This document shows, in pieces, positions 30,345 through 38,652 of a stretch of 64,000 nt of DNA; the first letter of the stretch is position 1, and every line of letters starts with the position of its first letter. The translations under genes were made by a program, and so were the position numbers. The notes under the pieces were generated by a model, which was not told the origin of the DNA, ran no database searches, and saw only the letters and a program-made list of their open reading frames with translations. Origin of the DNA: an uncultured Psychromonas sp. (GTDB lineage: Bacteria > Pseudomonadota > Gammaproteobacteria > Enterobacterales > Psychromonadaceae); the NCBI RefSeq assembly GCF_947489755.1, contig NZ_CANLFB010000004.1:1-64000 (forward strand), written 5' to 3'.

Positions 30345-30673
30345 TGCGAAGATTAACAGTCATTTCACTCAGTGAATTATGCCAATTAGAACGAATTGAA
30401 AGTCATCATATTATTGAAATCGTTGAGAACGGTATTGTTAAACCTATTACTAAGACTAACAACACTGATGCTACCGATAACAACGAGAAGTCTGATTGGG
30501 AGTTTGAAACCTCAAGTGTTTACTGGATAAAAAAGGCAGTACGATTGCACCAAGATTTAGAAATTGATTGGCTGGCAGTTGCATTACTGATCGATCTCAT
30601 TCAGCAGAGAGATGCATTACAAAAAGAAAATGCATTTTTTCAACAACAATTGAGTCGATTTACAGAGTATTGA
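30341..30673 (+). CDS. cbpM: CbpA modulator CbpM
   Basis: A small MerR-like-helix protein that inhibits CbpA by binding its J-domain. The 110-aa product reads MMRRLTVISLSELCQLERIE, a CbpM-family start, and ends in a coiled-coil-prone tail (LIQQRDALQKENAFFQQQLS). The ATG overlaps the cbpA stop as ATGA, with GGGGAG 8 nt upstream. The pair and order are as in E. coli. Confidence 0.92.
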   Translation: MMRRLTVISLSELCQLERIESHHIIEIVENGIVKPITKTNNTDATDNNEKSDWEFETSSVYWIKKAVRLHQDLEIDWLAVALLIDLIQQRDALQKENAFFQQQLSRFTEY

Positions 30674-30770
30674 TGATGTGAGAATAGTAAACGAGGAGCT
30701 TTTAACTTCTCGTTACTTTTTTTAATAAGTTTTGTTAATAAACTTGCATCTTTACTAGGTTAAAGATAAA

Positions 30771-31489
30771 CAAGCAGGCTAAAGCATGCGCCCCAAATTA
30801 AAAGATCTCCTGTAAATAATACCTGGTATCATCAGCTCAATTTTAATGGACCCATTCTCTAGTTCACCAGATTAAAACCTGAAAACAAGCAGGCTAAAGC
30901 ATGCGCCCCAAATTAAAAGACCCCCTGTAAATAATATTTAGTATCATCAGCTGAATTTTAATGGAACCCATTATCTAGTTCCCCAGATTAAAACCTTAAA
31001 ACAAGCAGGCTAAAGCATGCGCCCCAAATTAAAAGACCCCCTGTAAATAATATTTAGTATCATCAGCTGAATTTTAATGGAACCCATTCTCTAGTTCACC
31101 AGATTATAACCTGAAAACAAGCAGGCTAAAGCATGCGCCCCAAATCAAAAGAAACACTTGTAAATAATATTTAGTATCATCAGCTCAATTTTAATGGACC
31201 CATTCTTTAGTTCACCAGATTAAAAGATGAAAGCAAGCAGGCTAAAGCTTGCGCCCCAAATCAAAAGAAACACTTGTAAATAATATTTGATATCATCAGC
31301 TCAATTTTAATGGACCCATTCTTTAGTTCACCAGATTAAAAGATGAAAACAAGCAGGCTAAAGCATGCGCCCTAAATTAAAGCCCCCCTGTAAATAATAT
31401 TTAGTATCATCAGCTGAATTTTAATGGACCCCATTCTCTAGTTCTCAAGACTAAAACCTGAAAACAAGCAGGCTAAAGCTTGCCCACTA
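30771..31489 (+). repeat. Tandem array of six 115-116-bp units plus a partial seventh
   Basis: The motif CAAGCAGGCTAAAGC begins units at 30771, 30886, 31002, 31118, 31234, 31350 and 31465, so the period is 115-116 bp. Each unit continues GCGCCCCAAATTAAAAGA, TGTAAATAATATTTAGTATC, ATCAGCTGAATTTTAATGG and CCATTCTCTAGTTCACCAG, with a few base changes. The seventh is cut after about 25 bp. It fills the gap between cbpM and glgC. The head motif forms a small hairpin when it ends in GCTTG. No open frame runs through it. Confidence 0.93.
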
Positions 31490-31522
31490 ACATTAAAAAA
31501 ACACAAGCAAAGCATAGTGGCA

Positions 31523-32785
31523 TTAATGTTTTAATGCCTCAATCATGGCGCTAGTGACCAAGGTAATACCTTTGTCAGATACGCGAAACCCTCTCGCAAT
31601 GTCTTTATCTCTATCGTAGCCAATCGTTAACTCGGCAGGAATGCGACAATTCGCATCAACAATGACTTTATATAATTTACAGTGTTTACCAATATCACAC
31701 TCAGGCATTAACACCGATTGCTCGATGACACTGTGAGAGTGCGTATGTACGCTCGAATATAATATCGACTTACGAATAGTAGAGCCTGAAACAATGCACC
31801 CACTCGCAACCGTTGAGTCCAATGCAGTTCCTCTGCGAGTCGCATTATCAAATATAAACTTAGCGGGCGGTAACTGACTTTGGTAAGTAAAAATTGGCCA
31901 TGATTGATCGTAGAGATCAAATTGAGGCCTAGGTTCTATTAATTCCATATTAGCTTCCCATAATGCATCAATGGTACCTACGTCACGCCAATAAGGTGGT
32001 TTACTTGCGTCAGGATCTTGGATTGGATAAGCAAAGATATTATGCTGTTTAATGATAGAGGGAATAATATCTAAACCAAAATCATGGTTTGAAGTCGGAT
32101 TGATTGCATCTTTATTTAACTGATCAAATAGAAACTCGGTATTAAAAACATAATTCCCCATCGATGCTAAACACACACCTGGTTTATTGGGCGTTTCTTT
32201 AGGGTTGCTTGGTTTTTCATTAAATGCGATCACTTTATTGGTTTCATCTACCGACATCACACCAAAACTGCCTGCAGCCTCTTCGACGCTTGCCTCAATA
32301 CAACATACTGTCATATCCGCTTTATTCTCAACATGCTGTATCAGTAACTTACCGTAATCCATACGGTAAACATGGTCGCCAGATAAAATTAATATGTACT
32401 TTGGTTTATGGTTGCGAATAATGTCTATATTTTGATAAACCGCATCAGCCGTTCCTGTATACCAATCGTTTTGTTTATGCGGTGATGCAGGCAGTACTTC
32501 CACAAACTCTGATAAATCAGCCTTAAAAGTGCCCCACCCACGGTGAATATGGCTAATTAAAGAATGTGATTTATATTGTGTTGCAACGCCCACCCGACCG
32601 ATGCCTGAGTTTAAACAATTAGAGAGAGGAAAATCAATAATACGAAATGTACCGCCAAAGTAGACGGCAGGTTTAGCACGACGGTCTGTCAACTCGAATA
32701 AACGACTCCCACGACCTCCGGCTAAAATAATTGCATAGGTATCTTTACTTAAACTACTGATATATCGATCATCGTTATTTAACAT
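31523..32785 (-). CDS. glgC: Glucose-1-phosphate adenylyltransferase
   Basis: Makes ADP-glucose, the committed step of glycogen synthesis. The 420-aa protein has the nucleotide-binding signature [20 protein letters not shown] near residue 21, [10 protein letters not shown] near 135, the sugar-binding FNEKPSNP, and a left-handed beta-helix C-terminal domain (from about 310, [16 protein letters not shown]). Length is near E. coli GlgC (431 aa). Other glg genes are not next to it. Confidence 0.97.
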   Translation of the reverse strand: MLNNDDRYISSLSKDTYAIILAGGRGSRLFELTDRRAKPAVYFGGTFRIIDFPLSNCLNSGIGRVGVATQYKSHSLISHIHRGWGTFKADLSEFVEVLPASPHKQNDWYTGTADAVYQNIDIIRNHKPKYILILSGDHVYRMDYGKLLIQHVENKADMTVCCIEASVEEAAGSFGVMSVDETNKVIAFNEKPSNPKETPNKPGVCLASMGNYVFNTEFLFDQLNKDAINPTSNHDFGLDIIPSIIKQHNIFAYPIQDPDASKPPYWRDVGTIDALWEANMELIEPRPQFDLYDQSWPIFTYQSQLPPAKFIFDNATRRGTALDSTVASGCIVSGSTIRKSILYSSVHTHSHSVIEQSVLMPECDIGKHCKLYKVIVDANCRIPAELTIGYDRDKDIARGFRVSDKGITLVTSAMIEALKH

Positions 32786-32890
32786 ATTTACTCCTGCTAA
32801 TTTAACTATTCACACTAACATCAAACATAAATCATTTAGCGCCTAATTATTGAAACAATCAAGCTTAATTTATGAGCAACAGAGGACCTA

Positions 32891-32904
32891 TTGACTTGCA
32901 TCAA
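32891..32904. promoter_or_regulatory. FNR/CRP-family-like site
   Basis: TTGACTTGCATCAA matches the FNR consensus TTGATnnnnATCAA at 9 of 10 positions. It lies about 105 bp upstream of glgC and 34 bp upstream of a tiny plus-strand open frame, so the target is unclear. Confidence 0.45.
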
Positions 32905-32937
32905 TGAAGTGAATAGGGCTAATTTAAGAGGGTTTTT

Positions 32938-33003
32938 ATGGAAGTTATGATTAATAAAGTAATTAAGAAAAAGAAGCGTCGGCAATGGCTTAAATCAGAA
33001 TAA
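32938..33003 (+). CDS. Possible 21-aa basic small protein
   Basis: A tiny frame with AGAGG six bases before its ATG encodes a peptide beginning MEVMINKVIKKKKRRQW and ending LKSE. The KKKKRR core is strongly basic. An FNR-like site lies just upstream. I do not recognise a family. It could be chance, but ribosome site, length and position are compatible with a real small protein. Confidence 0.35.
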   Translation: MEVMINKVIKKKKRRQWLKSE

Positions 33004-33056
33004 ATAATAATTAAAGTGCAGGCAGCCTAAAAGCGAATACATGCTACTTATATATA

Positions 33057-33196
33057 CCCGTTACCATTCAAGGTGCAAAATTCAGAAAGCGATGAACTGA
33101 AAAGATGCTAGGCAGAAAAAAGAAGATCTAACGGGTTAAATCGACACTTTCTAACAACGAAGACTTTTATTTCACAGCTTGCCCTCTCGTCGTTAG
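33057..33196. other. Structured non-coding element between glgC and the LysR gene
   Basis: CCCGTTA (33057-33063) pairs with TAACGGG (33129-33135), enclosing CCATTCAAGGTGCAAAATTC. A second hairpin joins CTAACAACGA (33151-33160) with TCGTCGTTAG (33187-33196), 9 of 10 paired. The TATACCCGTTAC-type start resembles dispersed intergenic elements I have seen in related marine genera (recollection). No gene is seen from 33004 to 33334. Confidence 0.45.
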
Positions 33197-33334
33197 CTTG
33201 AAAAGCAACTCTGCATTGCAACTTTCGAAAAGGAATTGTATTTCCTAATATTAATAAGCAATATTATAAATGTAGGTCGAATCTTAACTTCCAAGGTAAC
33301 AATAAGCATGAGTATTAAGCTGACTAAGTGCAGT

Positions 33335-34282
33335 TTATTTATCCTTAAGTGCTTCCTCTAAAAAACTCACAAATGCTTTTAACTGGCTAGGAATAAACTT
33401 AGATTGAGGATATTCCGCAACGATATCCCCTTGATAATTCCCTAATACTTTCCAATCAGACAGTAAGGGTATCAAGGTCTTTGATTTGATCTCATTTTGT
33501 ACTGAGAAATCAGGGAAAAGAGCAATACCAATGCCTTGTAACACCGCTTCTCTACGGATTTCACTGTGATTAACAATGAATGTACCTTGTACATTGACTT
33601 CCACAATCTCATTGAGACTTTGTTTTGAACTTAACGATAATGACGGTACAGCTTGAAACTTCCATTCACGATCTTTTGGGATTTCCCCGAGTACGATGCA
33701 ATTATGTTGAATCAATTCGTTGGGGTGTGTGGGTGTGCCATGCTGTTTTAAATAGGCGGGTGTTGCACATAATAGTTGCTTACAGCTAGATAGCTTTTTA
33801 GCGACTAATCCTTCTATTGGGCTATCGGTAATACGAATAACAAGATCGACTTCATCGCCAATGGGATCTATGAGGTGGTCAGCCACTTTAAAGTGAAAAG
33901 ACACTTTTGGGTAAAGCTTTACGAAATCCATCACCATCGGCATCAGCACTTGCCGTGACAGTGCTTTAGGGGCAGCAATACGTAACGCTCCTGTGATGTC
34001 AGTTTCATTAGATTGCGCCGCGGAAACGGCCATTTTAGCAGAAGTCAGCATGTCTCGACATTGTATAAAGACTTGCTCTCCTGTTGACGTTAAGCGCATT
34101 TTTCTGGTGGTTCTTTCTAGCAGTTTTTCTTCAATGGCCAACTCTAAACGAGCAAGGCTGCGGCTGATTGAGGATGGTGAAACACCTAGTGCTTGAGCGG
34201 CTTGAGATAAGCTGCCCGACTCAACGACTTTGACAAAAACAGCCATTTCTGAAAGAAGAGGAATAAGTTTATTAATGTCCAC
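33335..34282 (-). CDS. LysR-family transcriptional regulator
   Basis: A 315-aa LysR-type regulator. The N-terminal HTH reads FVKVVESGSLSQAAQALGVSPSSISRSLARLE; the effector domain follows (SNETDITGALRIAAPKAL onward). The GTG at 34282 is chosen because AAGGAT lies 9 nt upstream; an ATG at 34324 lacks a ribosome site and would run through the likely operator. It is divergent from an EamA-type exporter and probably controls it. The ligand is unknown. Confidence 0.88.
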   Translation of the reverse strand: MDINKLIPLLSEMAVFVKVVESGSLSQAAQALGVSPSSISRSLARLELAIEEKLLERTTRKMRLTSTGEQVFIQCRDMLTSAKMAVSAAQSNETDITGALRIAAPKALSRQVLMPMVMDFVKLYPKVSFHFKVADHLIDPIGDEVDLVIRITDSPIEGLVAKKLSSCKQLLCATPAYLKQHGTPTHPNELIQHNCIVLGEIPKDREWKFQAVPSLSLSSKQSLNEIVEVNVQGTFIVNHSEIRREAVLQGIGIALFPDFSVQNEIKSKTLIPLLSDWKVLGNYQGDIVAEYPQSKFIPSQLKAFVSFLEEALKDK

Positions 34283-34304
34283 AGCGCAATTATCCTTGCC
34301 ATTT

Positions 34305-34343
34305 ATGAGTATTGTTTCATACAAGTTAATTATTAATACTCAT
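34305..34343. promoter_or_regulatory. Possible LysR operator in the divergent promoter region
   Basis: A 9-bp perfect inverted repeat ATGAGTATT/AATACTCAT (34305-34313 and 34335-34343) with a 21-bp spacer sits between the divergent starts, where a LysR regulator normally binds. Confidence 0.5.
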
Positions 34344-34375
34344 CTTGTCAAAAATAATGATTAAGAAGAGCTGAT

Positions 34376-35314
34376 ATGAACACACTAAATAATACTTTAA
34401 CTAAAGCTTTACCTTCAAATTCAGGGCTAATGAGCAATTTGCAAAGGTTACCAATAACCGAAATACTCCTGTTATTGGTCGCCATTTTTTGGGGAACAAG
34501 TTATGGCTTAACAAAAGAAGCACTTATTTTTACCAGCGTTTTATTGTTTATAGCAGTTCGATTCTCATTAACCAGTCTTTGCATGGCACCTATCGTGTTT
34601 AAAGAATACCGAGAAGGTAAAAATAAGGATTGGAAAGTGGCGATACCGAGCGGCATTATTTTATCCACTATTTTCTTGTGTGAGGTCTATGGGGTATCGC
34701 AAACATCGGCTTCAAATGCGGCTTTTTTGATTAGCTTATCGATTATATTAACCGCATTTTTTGAGCCTTTAATTAATAGAACCAAGATTCCATCATCGTT
34801 GTTACTGTTAGCAGTCACCTCTATTGTAGGCGTTTATTGTTTAACCAATTCAGGTCAATCAACCTTGTCACTTAATACTGGTGATTACTTCATATTGTCC
34901 GCCGCTGTTTTACGTGCGGTTATGGTGACGGTCACGAAACGTTTGTCTGAGGGAAAAGATATTACCACGTCTACCCTAACCGCTATCCAGGCATTTATTG
35001 TTGCTGTAAGCGCCCTTATATTATGTTTTATCACGCAACCTTTTGAAGCGGTCACATTACCAGCTAACAGTCATTTTTGGTTGATAATGGTTTATCTCGT
35101 GTTGTGTTGTACTTTGTTTGCTTTTTATATTCAAAACTATGCAATAAGAAAGATATCACCGACGAAAGTATCTTTATTGATGGGCAGTGAGCCTTTATTT
35201 GGCGCTTTATTTGCTGTTGTTTGGCTTAATGAATCACTTACGTTGTTACAGATGTTTGGCGGTGCGTTAATCCTTGCAAGTGTATTAATAACGTCAGTCA
35301 AGGTGAGCAAATAA
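34376..35314 (+). CDS. DMT-superfamily (EamA) transporter
   Basis: A 312-aa inner-membrane protein with about ten hydrophobic helices in two EamA halves (FWGTSYGLTKEAL in the first, LLMGSEPLFGALFAVVWLNE in the second). The second-half motif is typical for drug/metabolite exporters. The substrate cannot be read from the sequence. It is divergent from the LysR gene, about 90 bp apart, and likely its target. Confidence 0.88.
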   Translation: MNTLNNTLTKALPSNSGLMSNLQRLPITEILLLLVAIFWGTSYGLTKEALIFTSVLLFIAVRFSLTSLCMAPIVFKEYREGKNKDWKVAIPSGIILSTIFLCEVYGVSQTSASNAAFLISLSIILTAFFEPLINRTKIPSSLLLLAVTSIVGVYCLTNSGQSTLSLNTGDYFILSAAVLRAVMVTVTKRLSEGKDITTSTLTAIQAFIVAVSALILCFITQPFEAVTLPANSHFWLIMVYLVLCCTLFAFYIQNYAIRKISPTKVSLLMGSEPLFGALFAVVWLNESLTLLQMFGGALILASVLITSVKVSK

Positions 35315-35498
35315 GTGTTAGCTATTATTAGCTATAAATAATTATCTATAAATAGTTTGTAATAAACGGTGGGCAATAAACTGTTTACTATAAAGAGTAG
35401 GGATGAATAGTAGATAAAAGTAGTTAGATATGAACAGCTGAAAATGAACCGTTAGGGGTGAAAAATTGAATAAGTAGTTAGCATTATATTGATAAGAT

Positions 35499-35535
35499 AA
35501 TGCCTCTTAAATAGTGCTTATAAATAAGAGGCATT
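35499..35535. other. Hairpin between the EamA and lipoprotein genes
   Basis: An 11-bp perfect stem AATGCCTCTTA/TAAGAGGCATT with a 15-nt loop lies just past the lipoprotein stop codon. A clear T run is missing on both strands, so terminator function is uncertain. Confidence 0.45.
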
Positions 35536-35545
35536 AAAAATTTGA

Positions 35546-35800
35546 TTAGTTTAACGACGTAACAAGTTGAGTTTCTTTTTCTTGATTCGCTTTATGCTGG
35601 CTGATCATTTCGTTTATAACTTGGTGTACATCTTCATTTTTGCCTTCATAAAGATACGACTGCTGTTCAGCAAATCGAGGACCACCACCGCCACCAGGAC
35701 CATCGTGGAAAAAAGGAGCACATCCGGTTGTTGCCAAAAGAACCACAGTTGCCATCAATAATGTTGCTTTTTTCATACCTTTTTGGATCAGTTTTTTCAT
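35546..35800 (-). CDS. Small predicted lipoprotein
   Basis: An 84-aa product with a signal sequence (KKATLLMATVVLLATTG) and lipobox LATTGC, so the mature protein starts at the cysteine. A glycine-rich stretch (DGPGGGGGPR) follows, then a charged helical tail. The ATG at 35800 has GGAG 6 nt upstream; an in-frame TTG at 35812 overlaps that site. I do not recognise the family. Confidence 0.7.
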   Translation of the reverse strand: MKKLIQKGMKKATLLMATVVLLATTGCAPFFHDGPGGGGGPRFAEQQSYLYEGKNEDVHQVINEMISQHKANQEKETQLVTSLN

Positions 35801-35902
35801 AAAGTACTCCAATAAATTTAACGCTATTGCCTACTCTACAATAAGATTGTGCAAAAATTATGCAAAGATAGAAGATAACCATAATTATTTATTAGCGACT
35901 AT

Positions 35903-36016
35903 ATGTTTATTAATCAAGTACGTATCTATTAACCAAGTACGTATCTATTAACCAAGTACGTATTTATTAACCAAGGACGTATCTATTAACCAAGTACGTA
36001 TTTATTAACCAAAGAC
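35903..36016 (+). repeat. Six tandem 19-bp repeats
   Basis: Units of GTATCTATTAACCAAGTAC, with small changes, begin at 35903, 35922, 35941, 35960, 35979 and 35998. They lie between the lipoprotein promoter and the end of glyA. Two units are identical; the others differ by one to three bases. Confidence 0.92.
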
Positions 36017-36112
36017 ATTGTTAACGACATTCTTAAATACACTCATACAGAAATATAAATACATCCAGACATAAACACAGTTAAATGTAACTAAAATAGA
36101 ACGTAAATTTTA

Positions 36113-36151
36113 GGCAAAAAAAATCCGCACTTGTTAAACAAGTACGGATTT
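36113..36151 (-). terminator. Terminator of glyA
   Basis: On the minus strand a 14-bp stem (36121-36134 with 36138-36151, one G-U pair) is followed by eight Ts. It is 87 bp past the glyA stop. Confidence 0.88.
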
Positions 36152-36237
36152 AAAGCAGTTAACTACGGCCTTAAAATAGTTTGAATAAGTTTTTATAACA
36201 AGCTTAACTTATCCGACTATTGAGAGTCATTTAAGAC

Positions 36238-37503
36238 TTAAGCGTAAACTGGGTGTTCACCACAGAATTTAGCAACTTTAACTTTAACTGCTTCAATTGT
36301 TGCAGCTAGTTTTTCTTCATCTTTAATTGCATCAAGCACGTCACAAATCCAAACAGCTAGTTCAGCAGCATCAGCAGTGTTTGCACCGCGACGAGTGAAT
36401 GCTGGTGTACCGATACGTAGGCCAGATGTAACAAATGGAGAACGTGGATCGTTTGGTACAGAATTCATGTTTACAGTGATGTGAGCAAGACCTAGCGCAG
36501 CATCAGCTTCTTTACCTGTGATGTCTTGAGCAATCAAGTCAACTAGGAAAAGGTGATTTTCAGTCCCGTTAGATACGATTTTGTAACCGCGATCTTGGAA
36601 GACTTTAACCATTGATTTAGCGTTGTCTAACACGTTTTGTTGGTACACTTTAAACGCAGGTTCAGCACATTCTTTAAATGCTACCGCTTTAGCAGCGATA
36701 ACGTGCATTAATGGACCACCTTGACCGCCTGGGAATACAGCTGAGTTTAATTTTTTCTCAAGTGCTGGATTCGCTTTAGCAAGGATAAGACCACCACGTG
36801 GGCCGCCTAATGTTTTATGCGTAGTTGTTGTTACAACGTCAGCAAATGGTACAGGGTTAGGGTAAAGACCCGCAGCCACAAGACCAGCAACGTGTGCCAT
36901 GTCAACAAACAGGTAAGCACCTACTTTGTCAGCAATTTCACGGAATTTAGCCCAATCTACGATACCTGAGTATGCAGAGAAACCAGCAACAATCATTGTT
37001 GGTTTATGTTCAATCGCTAGACGCTCAACTTCAGCGTAATCTAAAACACCTGTATCTGGGTTGATACCGTATTGAACAGCATTGTAAACTTTACCAGAGA
37101 AGCTAACAGATGCACCATGCGTTAAGTGACCACCGTGAGCAAGACTCATACCTAAAACAGTATCGCCAGGTGCACATAATGCAGCGTAAACAGCACTATT
37201 TGCTTGAGAACCAGCATGTGGCTGTACGTTTGCGTAGTCTGCACCAAATAAAGATTTAGCACGTTCAATAGCTAGAGACTCAGCAACATCAACATATTCA
37301 CAACCGCCGTAGTAACGCTTACCTGGGTAACCTTCTGCGTATTTATTTGTTAATTGACTACCTTGCGCTTCCATAACACGTGGACTAGTGTAGTTTTCTG
37401 ACGCGATAAGCTCGATGTGATCTTCTTGGCGTTGAACTTCATCAGTCATTGATTTCCATAGTTCTGGATCGTAATCAGCAATATTCATATCTCGGTTAAA
37501 CAT
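36238..37503 (-). CDS. glyA: Serine hydroxymethyltransferase
   Basis: A PLP enzyme converting serine and tetrahydrofolate to glycine and methylene-THF. The 421-aa protein matches E. coli GlyA closely ([11 protein letters not shown] at the start, [16 protein letters not shown]), with the PLP lysine in [14 protein letters not shown]. The ATG at 37503 is chosen because AGGAG lies 6 nt upstream; an ATG at 37509 directly abuts that site. It is a single gene with its own terminator. Confidence 0.98.
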   Translation of the reverse strand: MFNRDMNIADYDPELWKSMTDEVQRQEDHIELIASENYTSPRVMEAQGSQLTNKYAEGYPGKRYYGGCEYVDVAESLAIERAKSLFGADYANVQPHAGSQANSAVYAALCAPGDTVLGMSLAHGGHLTHGASVSFSGKVYNAVQYGINPDTGVLDYAEVERLAIEHKPTMIVAGFSAYSGIVDWAKFREIADKVGAYLFVDMAHVAGLVAAGLYPNPVPFADVVTTTTHKTLGGPRGGLILAKANPALEKKLNSAVFPGGQGGPLMHVIAAKAVAFKECAEPAFKVYQQNVLDNAKSMVKVFQDRGYKIVSNGTENHLFLVDLIAQDITGKEADAALGLAHITVNMNSVPNDPRSPFVTSGLRIGTPAFTRRGANTADAAELAVWICDVLDAIKDEEKLAATIEAVKVKVAKFCGEHPVYA

Positions 37504-37614
37504 GTGCATCTCCTGGTAGGAATTAAAGTGTAAGTCAATTTATGATGCGCATTTTACGCAATCTTTCCCCTATTGCATAGAGCAAATGATGTGAAATATA
37601 TCTAAAGGAAACTA

Positions 37615-38452
37615 GGGCGTGTTGATCTTTGGTGCTCAATAATTACTCTGCATGCATAGGGAGACATATAATAGTGAATGCTAAAGCAACCATGCTTGCA
37701 TAATTTTGCTCTAATTTATCCTATCTCGTTGCTCTTGCACGGAAATTTTAATTCTTCCATATGCATTTTCAACTAAATGTCGATATTTATACAGACACCA
37801 ATCCATGTCATGGTTTCCTGTTTTATTATTTTTTCGTCTAGGAATGACTGAAATGGCACCTTTTTCATGTATATGCTCTCTAAGATTTTCACTGTCATAA
37901 CCTTTATCTGCAACAATATAAGATGATTTAGGAGATTGATTTATCAGCCCTTCGGCATGGACAATATCGTGTACTTGACCTTCATATAATGAAAAACAAA
38001 CGGGTAGCACGTAACTATCCAATGCTAAGTGAATATTTGTTGAGTTACCGCCTCTGCTTTTACCTATTGCTTCATCATCATTTGTGGCAGCACCTGTTCC
38101 ATGCTGATGAGTACGGTCTATACTACCATAAATAAACAACCATTCTGAACTTGGCTCTTTTGATAACCAATTGAATAAATTAAGTACCCGAAAACGCCTT
38201 TTTTTGACCACAAATTAAGTTGGTAAACCTTGCCATGGACAACCCTAAAAGAATCCCCTCAAAGGTCATTCTATGTTCGGATTTATTATAAATTCTTCCA
38301 CTGTGTTGCATTAACTGTAATAGCTTTAACCACCGTGCACCTGTTAACGTTATTCTTGGCATGGTGGTATTCTTGTATGTTGATTTTTGGCTAAACCATT
38401 ATACATTTCCACCATGTGATTCAAAAAGCGCTATTGAAAGATCAACACGCCC
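37615..38452 (-). mobile_element. Decayed IS5-family element (IS427-group-like)
   Basis: An 838-bp element bounded by perfect inverted repeats GGGCGTGTTGATC at 37615 and its complement ending at 38452, flanked by TA on both sides as a 2-bp target duplication. TA targets and a split transposase frame fit the IS427 subgroup. The transposase reads on the minus strand and is broken. It sits between glyA and the pilin operon. Confidence 0.88.
37711..38362 (-). pseudogene. IS5-family transposase, frameshifted and internally deleted
   Basis: The N-terminal part (MPRITLTGARWLKLLQLMQH ... RMTFEGIL) and the C-terminal catalytic part (SSEWLFIYGSIDRTHQHG ... YIVADKGYDSE ... LVENAYGRIK) lie in different frames. 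The segment normally between GCPWRDLP and the FNLWSKK region is shortened. The first catalytic aspartate, expected in FIDGS, is Tyr here (FIYGS), so activity is lost even if frameshifting restored the frame. The C-terminus is also frameshifted. Confidence 0.85.
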
Positions 38453-38582
38453 TAATAGAAGATAATAAAAAGATTAAATTAATTAATCGCTTAGTTTTCA
38501 ACTGAATATTTATAAAGCTTAATATGCTTTAGTGATCTCTATTAACGATACATTTTTATATGAATTTCAGTGATCACCCTTT

Positions 38583-38631
38583 AAAAACTAAAGCCCTTTA
38601 TTGGTTTTATCAATAAAGGGCTTTAGTTTTT
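38583..38631. terminator. Terminator of the minor pilin operon
   Basis: A 21-bp perfect stem (38583-38603 with 38611-38631) starting with five As and ending with five Ts, about 20 bp beyond the pilX stop codon; it works on either strand. Confidence 0.93.
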
Positions 38632-38652
38632 ACGCAGTTAATAAATACATCA

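Noticed and set aside
30771-31489. CRISPR array
   Set aside because: The units repeat over their full 115-116 bp with no unique spacers, and there are no cas genes.
35670-35710. Triplet repeat in the lipoprotein gene as a slippage tract
   Set aside because: The glycine codons are mixed and the run is short; it reads as a glycine-rich linker.
35903-36016. CRISPR-like or attachment-site array
   Set aside because: The 19-bp units abut without spacers; it is a simple tandem repeat.
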